Source: Candidatus Humimicrobium oleiphilum
GTDB lineage: Bacteria; Actinomycetota; Humimicrobiia; Humimicrobiales; Humimicrobiaceae
Length of the DNA stretch: 64,000 bases
Assembly: GCA_002304935.1 (NCBI GenBank)
Contig: DBPS01000047.1
Location: 1,955 to 65,954 of the forward strand
Reading direction: 5' to 3'
This document shows, piece by piece, positions 52,429-62,626 of the stretch; within the stretch, counting starts at the first letter, position 1; each line of letters opens with the position of its first letter. The translations under genes were made by a program, and so were the position numbers. Under the pieces are notes generated by a model. It worked only from the letters and a program-made list of their open reading frames with translations. It did no database searches and had not been told where the DNA came from.

Positions 52429-55347
52429 ATGAAAAATAAACTTATTTTAATAGACAGCAATAATATTGCCTACAGAGCATTTTATGCACTGCCTGCAACA
52501 ATAGCTACTTCTTCAGGCATTACGACAAATGCTATATATGGGTTTATATCCATGGTGCTCAAGATTGCATCTGATTTTGAACCAGATAATATGATTGCTG
52601 CTTTTGACAGTAAGGCGCCCACTTTCAGACATGAGTTTTTTGAAGGATACAAAGCTCAGAGAAAAAAAATGCCTGATGAGCTGATCAACCAGATGCCTCT
52701 TATAAAAGAAGTGCTTAAATCAATGAATATTCCGGCTGTTGAAAAAGATGGTTTTGAAGCCGATGACATTATAGCAACCATAGCAACCAGATGCAGAAAC
52801 TCTTATGAAGAAATCATGATAATCTCTTCGGATAAAGACATGCTGCAGCTGGTAGGTGGAAATATAAAAGTAATAGCATTAAAAAAGGGGATGACAGATA
52901 TTGCAGTTTTTGATTCCAAATCAGTATATGAGAAATTTAATGTCAGGCCGGAAGAAATACAGGATTATCTTGCGCTTACAGGCGATAACTCTGACAATAT
53001 TCCCGGCATTCCCGGTGTCGGACCAAAGACCGCGATTCAGCTCATAGAACAGTTTAAGAGCATAGATAATATTTATAAAAATGTTGATAAGATCAAAAAT
53101 GAAAAACTTGCCGGACTGATTTTAAAAAATAAATCAGCAGCGGAATTTTCAAAAAAGCTTACGGAACTGGTAACTGATATAGATTTGGATATGGATAGTA
53201 TTCTGGAGCAGAAAATAAGAGATGCCGACATTTCCGAAATGCAGAAGTCTTTTTCTATGCTTGAATTTAAAACTCTTTCAGAAAGAATTAAAAAAATTGC
53301 TTTTTTTAAGAACAATCTGAAAGAATACAAAGATTCTTTTTTGGCAGCAGAAAAAAACGACGCTGAAGCAAAAGAAGACAATTACGCTGGGAAAGATAAT
53401 CCTGAAGTAATAAATTGCATAATTCCGGGTAACGTAAAGGATATAAATAGATTTATCAGCAAAATAAGCGAAAAGATATTTTTCAGCACCCTGACGCCTT
53501 TTAATAAAGAGAATGATGAAAATCAGGAAAATGATAATATGCTTGCAATTTTTAATGGGGGAAATGAAATTCTTGCAGTACATTCTTCCAGGTTTAAGGA
53601 TGTTGCCTGCTTTAATGCCATTAAAGAAATTTTTGAGAACAAAAATATAATAAAGGTCGGATTTGATATAAAAAATAAATATAAATGGCTAAAAAGCAAA
53701 GGTATTGCAATAAATGGCAGAATAGATGATTTAAAGATATCTTTCCTGCTTCTGAATTCAGATAAAACAAATGTGGAAATTGAAGAAATATTCGAAAAAT
53801 ACTCGGATATAGATCCGGAAAGGATTCTGGATACTTTAAGAAAAATTTCTTCAGGAAATATTTCAGATTCCAGGGCAGAAAAATCAGAAATTACTTATAA
53901 AGATAAAAATGAGAGTCAGGCCAAAGATCATGAGAATCACCAGATGTCTTTTATGGGATATGGTGATAATGAAAATGAAAAATCAAATATAGCTTTGCAA
54001 AATTTTGAAAATGATAATGCTTTTCCTGGTTTCTTATCAGATGATAGTAATTTCAGGCAGCAACTTGCTTCCCTGTTCTTGTATGCTGTACTCGAAAAGA
54101 CTCTGGTTAAAGAGCTTGAAAAGCATGAAATGATTGAATTATACAGAAAAATTGAAGAGCCTCTTATAAAAGTACTGGCGGAAATGGAATACACAGGTGT
54201 TGCAATCGACAGGGAATATCTTAAGGAATTAATAATCGAATATAATAAAGAGATAGAAATAATCACAAAGGAGATATTTGGAATAAGTGGTGAAGAATTC
54301 AATATAAACTCTCCCCAGCAATTATCCATGATTTTATATAAGAAACTTGACCTTAGACCCAGAAGAAAAACAAAAACAGGCTTGTCTACTGATGCAGCCA
54401 CACTGATGTCTCTTCTGGGAGATAACCCAATTATTGAAAAAATTCTTGACTATAGAGAAAAGGTTAAATTAAAAAATACCTATATTGATGTTCTGCCGAA
54501 CATAACAAGCAAAAAAGACGGAAGGATACATACTACATACAATCAGCTCGGGACAACAACAGGGAGAATCAGCTCAAGTGAACCTAATCTTCAGAATATA
54601 CCTGTAAGAACAGATATAGGCAGACTAATAAGAAAAGCATTTATTCCAGGCAAAGGATATGACCTGCTTCTTTCTGCAGATTATTCACAAATTGAATTAA
54701 GGGTGCTTGCCCATCTTTCAAATGATAAAAAACTGATAGAAGTTTTTTTAAGGGATGAAGATATACATAGTTATACAGCCTCAGAGATTTTTAATGTAGC
54801 ATTAGCGGATGTAACTGAAGAAATGCGAAGAAAGGCCAAGGCAATAAATTTTGGAATAATTTACGGCATGACGGAATATGGCCTGAAATCCAGATTATCA
54901 ATTTCCGAGGAGGAGGCAAAAAGTTATATAGAATTGTATTTTTCCAGATATCCTGAAATAAAGGGTTATATAAATGGTCTTATTAAAGAAGCTTATGAAA
55001 AAGGGTATGCACAAACACTTTTCGGAAGAAAAAGAAAAATACCTGAACTATTTAATTCGAACCCGAGGATTAGAAATCTTGGTGAAAGACTTGCAATAAA
55101 TACTCCTATCCAGGGAACTGCAGCAGATATAATGAAACTTGCAACAGTAAGGCTTTTTAATAATTTAAAAGAATCGGCAACAGATGCAAATATTCTTATG
55201 CAGGTTCATGATGAACTTGTCCTGGAATTTAAAGAAAAAGATTTGGAAATTGTAAAAAAATCGGTAAGAATATCAATGGAAGAATGTATAAAACTTGAAG
55301 TTCCTCTAAAAACAGATATTAAATATGCTGAGAACTGGTATATATAG
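52429..55347 (+). CDS. polA: DNA polymerase I
   Basis: About 972 residues from ATG 52429 (a TTG four codons upstream is weaker). The 5' nuclease domain (1-290) has LILIDSNNIAYRAFYALP, KAQRKKMPDEL, the metal-binding DGFEADDIIAT and SGDNSDNIPGIPGVGPKTA-like text (TGDNSDNIPGIPGVG). The middle domain (about 325-480) lacks the proofreading motifs: no D-x-E strand, and the expected NLKYD site reads FDIKNKYKW. A low-complexity insert follows (about 480-540). The polymerase domain has SSEPNLQNIPVRT, SADYSQIELRVLAHLS, RRKAKAINFGIIYGM and MQVHDELVLEF. Used in repair together with the UvrABC genes that follow. Confidence 0.94.
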   Translation: MKNKLILIDSNNIAYRAFYALPATIATSSGITTNAIYGFISMVLKIASDFEPDNMIAAFDSKAPTFRHEFFEGYKAQRKKMPDELINQMPLIKEVLKSMNIPAVEKDGFEADDIIATIATRCRNSYEEIMIISSDKDMLQLVGGNIKVIALKKGMTDIAVFDSKSVYEKFNVRPEEIQDYLALTGDNSDNIPGIPGVGPKTAIQLIEQFKSIDNIYKNVDKIKNEKLAGLILKNKSAAEFSKKLTELVTDIDLDMDSILEQKIRDADISEMQKSFSMLEFKTLSERIKKIAFFKNNLKEYKDSFLAAEKNDAEAKEDNYAGKDNPEVINCIIPGNVKDINRFISKISEKIFFSTLTPFNKENDENQENDNMLAIFNGGNEILAVHSSRFKDVACFNAIKEIFENKNIIKVGFDIKNKYKWLKSKGIAINGRIDDLKISFLLLNSDKTNVEIEEIFEKYSDIDPERILDTLRKISSGNISDSRAEKSEITYKDKNESQAKDHENHQMSFMGYGDNENEKSNIALQNFENDNAFPGFLSDDSNFRQQLASLFLYAVLEKTLVKELEKHEMIELYRKIEEPLIKVLAEMEYTGVAIDREYLKELIIEYNKEIEIITKEIFGISGEEFNINSPQQLSMILYKKLDLRPRRKTKTGLSTDAATLMSLLGDNPIIEKILDYREKVKLKNTYIDVLPNITSKKDGRIHTTYNQLGTTTGRISSSEPNLQNIPVRTDIGRLIRKAFIPGKGYDLLLSADYSQIELRVLAHLSNDKKLIEVFLRDEDIHSYTASEIFNVALADVTEEMRRKAKAINFGIIYGMTEYGLKSRLSISEEEAKSYIELYFSRYPEIKGYINGLIKEAYEKGYAQTLFGRKRKIPELFNSNPRIRNLGERLAINTPIQGTAADIMKLATVRLFNNLKESATDANILMQVHDELVLEFKEKDLEIVKKSVRISMEECIKLEVPLKTDIKYAENWYI

Positions 55348-55410
55348 CAATTCAGGAATTAAATACAAAAAGCCCCAATAACAAATAAATTCTAAAAATA
55401 ATATTATATA

Positions 55411-55439
55411 TTGATTTAAATTTTTTAGCATGCTATATT
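55411..55439 (+). promoter_or_regulatory. Promoter of rpsA
   Basis: TTGATT (55411-55416), 17 bases, and TATATT (55434-55439) preceded by TGC (extended -10). The predicted start near 55446 excludes the upstream TTG at 55443 as the rpsA start. Confidence 0.7.
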
Positions 55440-55478
55440 TTTTTGCACAAATTTAAAATTGGAGGGATTTTTGGCACA

Positions 55479-56807
55479 ATGACAAAAAATATTATTTACA
55501 ATCAATTGACAGATGAAAATTGCATGATTCAAAATGAAAAGGGGGAGATGATACCGAATTATGATATTACCCTTATTAATTTTGATGAAGGCGACATCCT
55601 TAAAGGGAAAGTAGTTAAAATCGATAAGGATGAAGTTCTAGTAGATGTTGGCTTTAAGTCAGAAGGAGTAATTCCTGCATCAGAACTATCTATAAGAAAC
55701 AGCGTCAAACCTGATGAATTCCTGAAGCTGGATGATCTTGTTGAAATCATGGTACTTCAGAAAGAAGATCAGGATGGAAGGCTCATTCTTTCAAAGAAAA
55801 GAGCTGAAATTGAAAAGAGTTTTGATAAAATTGAGAAAATCTATCAGAACGATGAGATAGTAGAAGGCCAGGTAATAGAATTCGTAAAAGGCGGATTGAT
55901 CCTTGATATAGGCCTCAGGGGCTTTTTGCCCGCTTCTCTTATCGACATCAAAAAAACAAAAGACCTTTCTTCATATATAGGTGAAAAGTATACCTGTAAG
56001 ATAATAGAAGTTGACAGGAATAGAAATAATGTTGTTCTTTCAAGAAAGGCAATTATTGAAGATGAAAGAAAAGAACAAAGAAAAGAAATCCTTGAAAACA
56101 TCGAAATTGGCCAGGTTCGTGATGGTATCATTACAAGCATAGCAGATTTCGGCGCATTTGTTGATGTAGACGGTATAGACGGACTGATACATATTTCTGA
56201 GCTTTCCTGGAATCACGTGAAACATCCTTCAGAGGTCGTAAAAGTAGGACAGGAAGTCAATGTCGAAATACTGGATATAGACTTTGAAAAACAAAGACTT
56301 TCACTCGGACTTAAGCAGACTCAGAAAGATCCATGGGTCGATAAAATAAAATCTTATAAAATCGGCGACATTGTTCAGGGAAAGGTAACAAGAATTGTCA
56401 AATTCGGTCTTTTCGTACAGATACAGGAAGATATGGAAGGGCTTGTCCACATATCTGAATTAAGTACAGAACCAATTAAAAGACCAAGCGATGTGGCAAA
56501 AATCGGTGATGAGATAATTGTAAAAATAATTGATATAGATTTTGAGAAAAGAAGAATGGCTTTTTCGATAAGACAGGTGACTAATCCTGACACACCTTCT
56601 GAGGAAAGTGACAGCAAACAACAGAAAAAAGATTTATCTGATATTGAAACAGAGCAAAAACAGCAGGATGAAAAAGAAGAAATAAAAGAAGAGGCTGCTC
56701 CGGAAGATGAAAAAGCAGAAAATCCCGATGATAATCCTGAGCATGAGCGGGAAAAAGCAATAAAAGAAATTCTAAAACAGATGAAAGATGAAGCCAATCT
56801 CGAATAA
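55479..56807 (+). CDS. rpsA: Ribosomal protein S1 homologue, four S1 domains
   Basis: About 442 residues from ATG 55479. Four S1 RNA-binding repeats follow an N-terminal tail (about residues 38-105, 123-190, 208-277 and 295-362 counted from 55479 roughly minus ten). The last two are most canonical, with GIITSIADFGAFVDVDGIDGLIHISELSW (in parts) and GKVTRIVKFGLFVQIQEDMEGLVHISELS (in parts). The C-terminal 75 residues are acidic, rich in Glu, Lys and Gln. Four repeats fit the Gram-positive/actinobacterial type, not the six-repeat proteobacterial S1. The GGAGGG site is 12-13 bases from the ATG, and a three-codon frame TTG-GCA-CAA-TGA lies between and overlaps the ATG. Confidence 0.88.
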   Translation: MTKNIIYNQLTDENCMIQNEKGEMIPNYDITLINFDEGDILKGKVVKIDKDEVLVDVGFKSEGVIPASELSIRNSVKPDEFLKLDDLVEIMVLQKEDQDGRLILSKKRAEIEKSFDKIEKIYQNDEIVEGQVIEFVKGGLILDIGLRGFLPASLIDIKKTKDLSSYIGEKYTCKIIEVDRNRNNVVLSRKAIIEDERKEQRKEILENIEIGQVRDGIITSIADFGAFVDVDGIDGLIHISELSWNHVKHPSEVVKVGQEVNVEILDIDFEKQRLSLGLKQTQKDPWVDKIKSYKIGDIVQGKVTRIVKFGLFVQIQEDMEGLVHISELSTEPIKRPSDVAKIGDEIIVKIIDIDFEKRRMAFSIRQVTNPDTPSEESDSKQQKKDLSDIETEQKQQDEKEEIKEEAAPEDEKAENPDDNPEHEREKAIKEILKQMKDEANLE

Positions 56808-56855
56808 AAGATATAAGTAAAAATCTTATAAATATTAATTTAAATAGTATAATAG

Positions 56856-56901
56856 TAATTATCCCTTAATTTATTGAAGTTAGGGGATAATTATTTTTTT
56901 T
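56856..56901 (+). terminator. Terminator of rpsA
   Basis: TAATTATCCC plus TTAA (56856-56869) pairs with TTAG-GGGATAATTA (56880-56893), 14 bp including one G-T, around a ten-base loop, followed by eight T residues. It separates rpsA from coaE. Confidence 0.88.
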
Positions 56902-57001
56902 GGTAAGAATATCAAGCCGGGTTTTAAAAGGATGAAAATCATATGGTCAGAAAACAGCTTGTCGGGAAATATCAACAATAAATTAAGGATATAAGAAAAA
57001 A

Positions 57002-57601
57002 ATGGAAATAATAGGCATAACAGGTAAAACAGGCTCTGGAAAATCAACTGTTTCTGCTTATCTTAATTTAAAACTTCAGAATTCTTTAATTCTTGATGCA
57101 GATAGTATTGCCAAAGATATATATGTGGAAAACAAAGAAGTGATTAATAAGTTAAGATTCTGTTTTGGAAAAGATATTGCTGATTGCAATGGCATAGTTG
57201 ATTTTAAGGCATTGGGCAGCAGAGTATTTTCAGATTGCAGCGAAATGAAAAAACTTGATGAAATAATGATTCCGCTTATTGAGAAGAAGATAAAGGAACA
57301 TATATCAAACAACATTGACAAAGCAGATTATCTTATTATTGATGCAGCCATTCTTTTTAAAAGCAATATATATAAATATTGCAATAAGATTGTTCTTGTA
57401 AAATCTGATTTGGGAAATAGAAGAAAACGCCTTATAGATAAAAATATTAATCTTTCAGAAACAGATTTAAAATACCGTTTAAGAAATCAAAAAATAAGGA
57501 TTATTAAAGACAGGGTTGATTTTATAATTGAAAATAATTCGACAAAGAAAGATTTATACGAAAAACTTGAAAGAATATTAAAGAATATACAGCTTTATTA
57601 A
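57002..57601 (+). CDS. coaE: Dephospho-CoA kinase
   Basis: A 199-residue P-loop kinase, last step of coenzyme A synthesis. Walker A is GKTGSGKST near the start, then LILDADSIAKDIY (family pattern DAD-x-IA), FSDCSEMKKLDEIMIPLI, and DYLIIDAAILFKSNIYKYC with the usual acidic/Leu block, then the lid arginine region RRKRLI. The Asn-rich, Lys-rich sequence is typical of this genome. 29 bases separate it from uvrB. The order rpsA-coaE-uvrB is common in Actinobacteria. Confidence 0.93.
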   Translation: MEIIGITGKTGSGKSTVSAYLNLKLQNSLILDADSIAKDIYVENKEVINKLRFCFGKDIADCNGIVDFKALGSRVFSDCSEMKKLDEIMIPLIEKKIKEHISNNIDKADYLIIDAAILFKSNIYKYCNKIVLVKSDLGNRRKRLIDKNINLSETDLKYRLRNQKIRIIKDRVDFIIENNSTKKDLYEKLERILKNIQLY

Positions 57602-57629
57602 TTGATTTTTTTATTTATGTTTAAGTTTA

Positions 57630-59675
57630 ATGTTTGAAGAATACAGAATAGAGAAAAAATTTAAAATAAGTTCAAATTACAAGCCTCAGGGAGATCAGCA
57701 GCAGGCGGTTGATTTGCTGTATGACGGCTTGAATAAAAGCTTTCAATACCAGACTCTTCTTGGTGTCACTGGTTCAGGGAAGACATTTACAATGGCAAAT
57801 GTCATACAAAAAATACAGATTCCTACACTTGTGCTTGCTCCCAACAAAACACTTGCTGCACAGCTTTGTAATGAGTTTAAAGAATTTTTTCCTGAAAATG
57901 CAGTTGAATATTTTGTAAGTTATTACGATTATTATCAGCCTGAAGCATATATTCCAAGCAGAGATATGTATATTGAAAAAGACTCTTCAATAAATGAAGA
58001 GATAGAAAAATTAAGGCTTTCAACTACAAATTCATTATTTACACGTAAAGACGTCATAGTGGTTTCCAGCGTTTCCTGCATATATAACCTTGGTTCTCCA
58101 GAGGAATATGAGAACAAAAGGGTGTTTTTAAAAGTAGGCGAAGAATATGGAAGGCAGAATCTATTAAAAGATCTGATATCTATCAAATATGAAAGAAGCG
58201 ATTATGAATTCAGTCAGGGCAATATAAGGGTAAAAGGAGATATAATAGAGGTATTTCCCGCTTACCAGGACTATGCCGTGAGAATACAATTTTTTGGTGA
58301 TGAAATAGAAAAAATAATTGAATTCCATCCTGTATCAGGCGAACTATCAGGCTTTAAGGAAATGATTGTGATATCACCGGCAACACACTTTCTTGCTTCT
58401 TCTGAATGGATACCAAGGGCAATCAGCACAATAATCAAAGAGCTTGGGGAAAGAGTGGATTTCTTTAAAAAACAGGGAAAGCTGGTTGAAGCACAAAGGC
58501 TTGAATCACGGACAAAATATGACATGGAAATGATTGAAGAACTTGGATTCTGCAGCGGAATAGAAAATTATTCCAGGCATATTCTGGGAAAGAAGCCCGG
58601 GGAGACTCCCAATACCCTTATTGATTTTTTCCCGGATGATTTTCTTGTAATAATCGATGAATCACATATAGCTGTACCTCAGATAAGGGGCATGTATGAA
58701 GGAGATCGTTCCAGAAAGCAGACACTGGTGGACTATGGCTTCAGATTACCTTCTGCGCTGGACAACAGACCTCTAAGGCTGGAAGAGTTTGAGAAAAAAG
58801 TAAAACGGGTTATTTTCACTTCAGCAACACCCGGAACTTATGAAAAAAAAGTCAGCCTTCGCATTGCTGAGCAGATAATAAGGCCGACCGGGCTTGTAGA
58901 TCCTGAAGTTATAATTAAACCTACAAATCAGCAGGTAGACGACCTTATTACTGAAATTTTAAAGAGAGTCGGAAAAAAGGAGAGAGTGCTTGTTACAACG
59001 CTGACAAAAAAAATGGCGGAAGACCTTACTGAATATCTGGCAGGAAGAAAGATAAGGGTAAGATATCTTCATTCGACAATAGATACGATTGAGAGAATAG
59101 AGATCCTTACAGGATTGAGAAAAGGTGAATTCGATGTTCTTGTAGGCATAAATCTTTTAAGAGAGGGGCTTGATCTGCCTGAGGTTTCCCTTGTGGCCAT
59201 TCTTGATGCTGACAAGGAAGGATTTCTGCGTTCAGAGATGTCACTGATCCAGACAATAGGCAGGGCGGCCAGGAATGTCAACGGTAAAGTAATAATGTAT
59301 GCAGACAGTATTACGAATTCCATGAAAAATGCGCTGGATGAGACAAACAGAAGAAGACTCCTTCAGATGGAATATAACAAAGCTAATAATATTGTCCCCC
59401 AGACTATTGTAAAAAATATAACTGATATCCTTTATAACAGCGGCATAATCTCCAAAACCAGAAAATTAAAGAAGATGGCAGACTCTGTAAAAGAAAGTAA
59501 AAGCGGATTTAATGAAGACAGGCTTGTACAGATGGATTTAAAAGAAGTTTTTGCTATAATATCTAGTCTTGAGGAGGAAATGGGTCTGGCAGCAAGAGAA
59601 CTTGAATTTGAAAAAGCTGCAGCCATAAGGGATGAAATAAAACGGATAAAAAAGATACTCAATATAGATTTGTGA
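57630..59675 (+). CDS. uvrB: Excinuclease ABC subunit B
   Basis: A 681-residue UvrB, the DNA-loading helicase of nucleotide-excision repair. Walker [15 protein letters not shown], the beta-hairpin block [13 protein letters not shown], Walker B DESH ([16 protein letters not shown]), helicase motif V/VI ([32 protein letters not shown]) and a C-terminal UVR motif ([24 protein letters not shown], abridged) are all present. The ATG has no clear ribosome site. It follows coaE and precedes uvrA in one run of repair genes. Confidence 0.96.
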   Translation: MFEEYRIEKKFKISSNYKPQGDQQQAVDLLYDGLNKSFQYQTLLGVTGSGKTFTMANVIQKIQIPTLVLAPNKTLAAQLCNEFKEFFPENAVEYFVSYYDYYQPEAYIPSRDMYIEKDSSINEEIEKLRLSTTNSLFTRKDVIVVSSVSCIYNLGSPEEYENKRVFLKVGEEYGRQNLLKDLISIKYERSDYEFSQGNIRVKGDIIEVFPAYQDYAVRIQFFGDEIEKIIEFHPVSGELSGFKEMIVISPATHFLASSEWIPRAISTIIKELGERVDFFKKQGKLVEAQRLESRTKYDMEMIEELGFCSGIENYSRHILGKKPGETPNTLIDFFPDDFLVIIDESHIAVPQIRGMYEGDRSRKQTLVDYGFRLPSALDNRPLRLEEFEKKVKRVIFTSATPGTYEKKVSLRIAEQIIRPTGLVDPEVIIKPTNQQVDDLITEILKRVGKKERVLVTTLTKKMAEDLTEYLAGRKIRVRYLHSTIDTIERIEILTGLRKGEFDVLVGINLLREGLDLPEVSLVAILDADKEGFLRSEMSLIQTIGRAARNVNGKVIMYADSITNSMKNALDETNRRRLLQMEYNKANNIVPQTIVKNITDILYNSGIISKTRKLKKMADSVKESKSGFNEDRLVQMDLKEVFAIISSLEEEMGLAARELEFEKAAAIRDEIKRIKKILNIDL

Positions 59676-59773
59676 TATTCTTGTACTATCTGGCTGGTCT
59701 TTAATATCTTTTCAATTTTTATTAGATATCAGATTATTATTTTATTCAGATAAAAAGGAAAATTTAAATACTG

Positions 59774-62626
59774 ATGAAATCAGAAATAGTAATAAAAGGT
59801 GCCCGAGAGCATAATTTAAAAAATGTAAATCTTCATATACCAAGGGACAAGTTCATTGTTTTTACCGGAGTCAGCGGTTCCGGAAAATCTTCACTTGCCT
59901 TTGATACCATCTATGCAGAAGGACAAAGAAGATATGTCGAATCTCTGTCGTCATACGCAAGACAGTTTCTTGGCCAGATGGAAAAACCGGATGTTGATCT
60001 TATAGAAGGTCTCTCTCCGGCTGTGTCTATCAGCCAGAAAGGTGTGTCGAAAAATCCCAGGTCAACAGTAGGCACAATAACTGAGATATATGATTATTTA
60101 AGAGTCCTTTATGCAAGGATAGGACATCCGCATTGCCCGGTTTGTGGTAAACCCATATCAAAACAGACTATTGATCAGATTGTAAATCAGGTACTTGAAA
60201 TGCCTCAGAATACAAGGTTTATGGTGCTTTCACCTATAATCAGGGGAAGAAAAGGGGAATATAACAGGACTTTTGAAAATATAAAAAAGTCCGGATTTTT
60301 AAGAGTTAAAATAGATGGGAAAATCACGGAACTTGACGACCTGAGCCAGACAAAACTGGAGAAAAATATAAAGCATAATATTGAAATAGTAATAGACCGT
60401 CTTAAAATGAAGCCGGATATAAGGCAAAGGCTTACCGAAGATATTGAAACTGCTTTAAAGGAAAGTGAGGGTATAGTTTATATTGAAAATACGGAAACAG
60501 GAGAGATAAATATTTATTCCGAAAATTTCTCCTGCATTGACTGCCAGATAAGTTTTGAGGAACTTACGCCAAGAATGTTTTCATTTAATAATCCTTATGG
60601 TGCATGTCCTGACTGCGGGGGTCTTGGATTCAGAAAAGAAATAGATCCATATCTTATAGTTGAATACCCTGAAAAAAGCATAAATGGAGGTGCAATACCT
60701 TTTATCAATATGGGATATTCCAATTATTATTCTCAGTTATTCAGGGGATTGGCTGAGAATTATGGATTCTCTCTTGATGAGCCCTTTAATGATTTAAGCG
60801 AAAAAGCAAAAGGTATTATTTTAAATGGTACCGGCGGAGAAAGAATAAAAATAAAATACAGAAACAGCAGCGGTGTTGTTAACAATTATTTTCTAAGGTT
60901 TGAAGGCCTGATAAACAATCTAAAGAGACGATATATGGAAACTGAATCTGAAAATGCCAGGGAAAAAATAGAAGAAATAATGAGGGCAAGACCCTGTCCT
61001 GCATGTAATGGCAAAAGGCTTAAACCTGAAAGTCTTTCTGTCCTTATTTCAGGCAAATCCATTGCAGATTTTTGCAGCATGACTGTTGTGAAAGCAATAG
61101 ATTGGTTAAAAAATTTAAAGTTAAATGAACAGGAGCAGATAATAAGCTCCAGGCTTATAAAGGAAATAATTGAAAGATTAAAATTCTTAAATGATGTCGG
61201 GCTGAGTTATCTTACAATAGACAGACCTTCAGGGACTTTATCGGGCGGAGAGTCCCAGAGAATAAGGCTGGCAACCCAGATAGGCTCAGGGCTTGTCGGA
61301 GTCCTTTATATTCTTGATGAGCCGAGTATAGGGCTTCATCAGAGAGACAACGGCAAGCTGATAAAAGCACTTGAAAGATTAAAAGAACTTGGAAATACGA
61401 TAATAGTAATCGAGCATGATGAAGAAACAATAAGAAGCGCAGATTATATAGTAGATATAGGTCCAAAAGCTGGTGTCCATGGAGGAGAAATAGTATTCAG
61501 CGGTACACTTGAGCAGCTGCTTGAATGCAGGAAATCCCTGACAGGCAGATATCTGTCAGGAGAAAAATCCATTCCACTTCCTTTGGAAAGGAGAAACGGA
61601 AATTTAAAAGAACTCAGACTTTACGGAGCTTCAGAACATAATCTTAAAAACATCGATATTGCTTTTCCGCTTGGAAAATTTATTGTTATAACCGGTGTAT
61701 CAGGTTCAGGGAAGAGCACATTGATAAACGAGACTCTTTATCCTGTCCTTTCAAACATACTTATGAATACCAATTACAGACAGGGAAGATATAATAAAAT
61801 TGAAGGAACTGAATATCTTGACAAGGTAATTGTTATAGATCAGTCTCCCATAGGCAGAACGCCAAGGTCAAACCCGGCAACTTATACAGGCGTTTTCACT
61901 TATATAAGAGAAATCTTTTCAATGACTGAAGATTCAAAAATGCGCGGATACAAACCGGGAAGATTCAGCTTTAATATAAGAGGAGGCAGATGTGAAGCAT
62001 GTCAGGGTGATGGAGAAATCAAGATAGAAATGCATTTTCTTCCTGATGTTTTTGTAATGTGTGATGTATGCAAGGGAAAGAGATACAACAGAGAGACTCT
62101 GGAGGTTAGATACAAAGATAAAACTATATATGACGTACTTGACATGACGGTTGAAGAAGCAATTAAATTTTTTGAGAATATACCCAGGATTTATAACAAA
62201 TTAAAATTAATAAACGATGTGGGCCTGGGCTATATAAAACTTGGACAATCTTCCACCACTTTATCTGGTGGAGAAGCCCAGAGAGTTAAACTTTCAACTG
62301 AACTATCCAGGAAAAGCACAGGAAGCACACTATATCTCCTTGATGAGCCTACAACCGGTCTGCATTTTGACGATATAAGCAAATTACTTAAAATTCTGAA
62401 CAAGCTTGTTGATGCCGGCAATACCGTCATAGTAATCGAACATAATCTTGAGGTTATAAAAACCGCTGATTTTATAATAGATCTGGGTCCTGAAGGAGGA
62501 GATATGGGCGGTAACATAGTTGCCACAGGAAGTCCGGAGAAAATTTCAAAGATAAAAGATTCGTATACAGGTAATTATTTAAAGCAATACTTATCAGATG
62601 GAAGACATAAAAATAATAAAAGATGA
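59774..62626 (+). CDS. uvrA: Excinuclease ABC subunit A
   Basis: A 950-residue UvrA, the damage-sensing ATPase. It has two ABC modules: Walker [15 protein letters not shown] and [14 protein letters not shown], signatures [11 protein letters not shown] and [11 protein letters not shown], with [11 protein letters not shown] and [11 protein letters not shown]. Zinc-binding cysteine sets are at CPVCGK/CIDCQ-CPDCGG region and the C-terminal [18 protein letters not shown]. Length is normal (about 940-950). Its last 29 bases overlap the uvrC start, so UvrA and UvrC are translationally coupled. Confidence 0.97.
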   Translation: MKSEIVIKGAREHNLKNVNLHIPRDKFIVFTGVSGSGKSSLAFDTIYAEGQRRYVESLSSYARQFLGQMEKPDVDLIEGLSPAVSISQKGVSKNPRSTVGTITEIYDYLRVLYARIGHPHCPVCGKPISKQTIDQIVNQVLEMPQNTRFMVLSPIIRGRKGEYNRTFENIKKSGFLRVKIDGKITELDDLSQTKLEKNIKHNIEIVIDRLKMKPDIRQRLTEDIETALKESEGIVYIENTETGEINIYSENFSCIDCQISFEELTPRMFSFNNPYGACPDCGGLGFRKEIDPYLIVEYPEKSINGGAIPFINMGYSNYYSQLFRGLAENYGFSLDEPFNDLSEKAKGIILNGTGGERIKIKYRNSSGVVNNYFLRFEGLINNLKRRYMETESENAREKIEEIMRARPCPACNGKRLKPESLSVLISGKSIADFCSMTVVKAIDWLKNLKLNEQEQIISSRLIKEIIERLKFLNDVGLSYLTIDRPSGTLSGGESQRIRLATQIGSGLVGVLYILDEPSIGLHQRDNGKLIKALERLKELGNTIIVIEHDEETIRSADYIVDIGPKAGVHGGEIVFSGTLEQLLECRKSLTGRYLSGEKSIPLPLERRNGNLKELRLYGASEHNLKNIDIAFPLGKFIVITGVSGSGKSTLINETLYPVLSNILMNTNYRQGRYNKIEGTEYLDKVIVIDQSPIGRTPRSNPATYTGVFTYIREIFSMTEDSKMRGYKPGRFSFNIRGGRCEACQGDGEIKIEMHFLPDVFVMCDVCKGKRYNRETLEVRYKDKTIYDVLDMTVEEAIKFFENIPRIYNKLKLINDVGLGYIKLGQSSTTLSGGEAQRVKLSTELSRKSTGSTLYLLDEPTTGLHFDDISKLLKILNKLVDAGNTVIVIEHNLEVIKTADFIIDLGPEGGDMGGNIVATGSPEKISKIKDSYTGNYLKQYLSDGRHKNNKR

